Below, piece after piece: positions 62,738 through 64,000 of a stretch of DNA of 64,000 nucleotides (position 1 is the stretch's first letter; every line of letters starts with the position of its first letter). A program made the translations under genes and the position numbers. A model generated the notes under the pieces. The model searched no databases and had not been told where the DNA came from. It worked only from the letters and a program-made list of their open reading frames with translations. Origin of the DNA: Carettochelys insculpta (taxonomy: Eukaryota > Chordata > Testudines > Carettochelyidae); NCBI RefSeq assembly GCF_033958435.1, contig NC_134161.1:1736001-1800000 (forward strand), given 5' to 3'.

Positions 62738-64000
62738 AAAAATTGTTGTGTGTGCTGCGCTTGGCACCTGTGCTGGGGTTGCTGACCCCCTGGACTAGTG
62801 CCTGTTCTTGTTGAACTTCAGTGGACCAGCAGGATAGGCAAGACCCCTAAATGTCCCCTCGGACTTGTCAAAACAAGTTTTGATGGGAAAATTGAATTTT
62901 TGAGAGAGAAACTCTTCTGGGGGATGTGCAGTATCACTTGACTTTTGAAATCTGAGGTCCCCACTATTGACCTAGAGGAGGACAGCTGGTGCCTAGAAAT
63001 GGACATTTGCCTGGGGGAAAGTGCCCCTTTTTAATGCTGGATAATGTGTCTTTTGGGTTTAACGTTTTGTCGTCATGTCTATTCCAAATCATTTTAAATC
63101 AAATGCAAGAGGCAGATTTTGAGGGTGGGGGCATGGTTCATGGCTAGTTGTTACTAACGGAACACAACTGTTTGATTTTTGCAGTGGGTGCCTCTGCTTG
63201 ACTTGTTCTGGTTAGTTCCTGAATAAGCAACTGTCTCCAGGAGCACCTACTGCGTGTATTTCAGAAATTACTTTAAAACAATTGCAGAAAAATGCTTGAT
63301 ACCTGTATCCCGCTGTTGCAATGGCTTGCTGGCTTTTTTTTTTTCTTTTTCCGAGGGAGCTGCATTATTTGGTTAACTTGGCAACACTGTAACTTACCCT
63401 GAAATCAAAGATAAATTTTTATAAAAGATTATCCTGCACATAAATCATCGTTAGTCTACCTCATTTTTGTTTAATGCCTACCTAACTGTGCTGTAGTGTA
63501 AAAAATGTGTGTTTAGTGATGTCAAGGGTTGCACAGAAATTATAGGGTTTTCAAAAACCCATTTGCTGTGCTGGTGCTCACATCAAAATCAATCTTGCCT
63601 TTACTTCTCAACCTCATTGCCAACATGCAGCACAGCCAGTGACTGAGTTCTGGCGTTTAATGTAGGGTAGCATTTATTCAGGTAGACTGTGTATAAGAAT
63701 GCACTGCACACCTCGAGTGTGATTTTTTGAAGTCTTTCGCTATCGAATCTGTTTTGGTAAGAGAACTGCAGCTGAGCAGGGTTGCTTTTCACTGGGCTTC
63801 TCTTTGCCCCAGAGACAGGGCAGAGAATTGATGTATGGAAACTCTTGCACAGTAAAACTTCAGGTGGAGAACCGAACGAAGGTGGGCTTGTTTGTTTTCT
63901 TTTTCTTGAAGGCGCAAAGACCCAAGAATTCTGGTTGGATCGTGCTGAGAAGTCTAGGAAGTCCAGTAAACCCGTTTTTTAACGGACCAACGTGGGGGAG

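Larger units (their letters stand above)
61847..62792. mobile_element. hAT-like element with nested CR1
   Basis: The left end CAAGGGTCAGCAACCTTTCC and right end GGGGTTGCTGACCCCCTG are inverted repeats of hAT type, next to GGCGGAATGCC and its partner GGCACCTGTG. Without the CR1 it would be about 320 bp. Flanking 8-mers CAATAGCA and GACTAGTG match at only 4 of 8 positions. No transposase. Confidence 0.7.
57218..64000 (+). other. DSCAML1 intron 3 (5' part)
   Basis: No further DSCAML1 exon was found. Insertions are listed separately. 57470-59280, 59430-61840 and 62800-64000 show no classified repeat. A and T runs occur near 58710 and 63335, and 61200-61560 is AT-rich. Confidence 0.65.

Noticed and set aside
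63240..63330. DSCAML1 exon 4 after CGTGTATTTCAG
   Set aside because: The sequence after the AG (AAATTACTTTAAAAC...) does not encode the expected Ig2 continuation and stops soon.

Overview
This is a vertebrate nuclear genome window, almost certainly from a cryptodiran (hidden-neck) turtle. The coding exons are small, GT-AG bounded and separated by long introns. The repeats are dominated by CR1 LINEs of reptile type, and there is one recognisable turtle tRNA-derived SINE (Cry I type) at about 10.5 kb. Old MIR-like, hAT-like and Penelope-like fragments are also present. No prokaryotic features (operons, CRISPR arrays, insertion sequences) are seen.

Two genes can be read with confidence, both on the + strand. 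FXYD2 (gamma subunit/modulator of the Na,K-ATPase) spans about 1.0-7.9 kb, with five coding exons giving a 62-residue protein and a last non-coding exon ending in AATAAA. A near-consensus HNF1 site lies about 70 bp before its start codon, which fits the known HNF1B control of this gene in kidney. DSCAML1 (an immunoglobulin-superfamily neuronal adhesion receptor) starts at 36.76 kb in a CpG island. Its first three coding exons (signal peptide, Ig1, start of Ig2) are in the window and the rest lies beyond the right edge. The order FXYD2 then DSCAML1, same strand, matches the human 11q23.3 arrangement as I recall it.

Layout: 0-1 kb upstream DNA with foldback repeats; 1-7.9 kb FXYD2, with a 709-bp foldback transposon in intron 3; 8-36 kb intergenic DNA full of CR1, SINE, MITE and hAT-like copies plus a few weak exon candidates; 36.4-38.1 kb CpG-island promoter of DSCAML1, with a G-rich minisatellite of about 61-bp units just after exon 1; 38-45 kb a more AT-rich, repeat-poor first intron; 45-57 kb exon 2, intron 2 (several CR1, MITE and Penelope-like insertions) and exon 3; 57-64 kb start of intron 3, with a CR1 nested in a hAT-like element.

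The most unusual structures are: two 709-bp foldback transposons in opposite orientation that keep the same reading frames; a 384-bp palindromic MITE inside a CR1 with an 8-bp target duplication; an in-frame fusion of a Penelope-like C-terminus to a CR1 reverse transcriptase; inverted arms carrying a hammerhead-like core; and a 5-codon upstream ORF overlapping the DSCAML1 start codon. All family names are from memory of the families and pattern reading; no database search was run.
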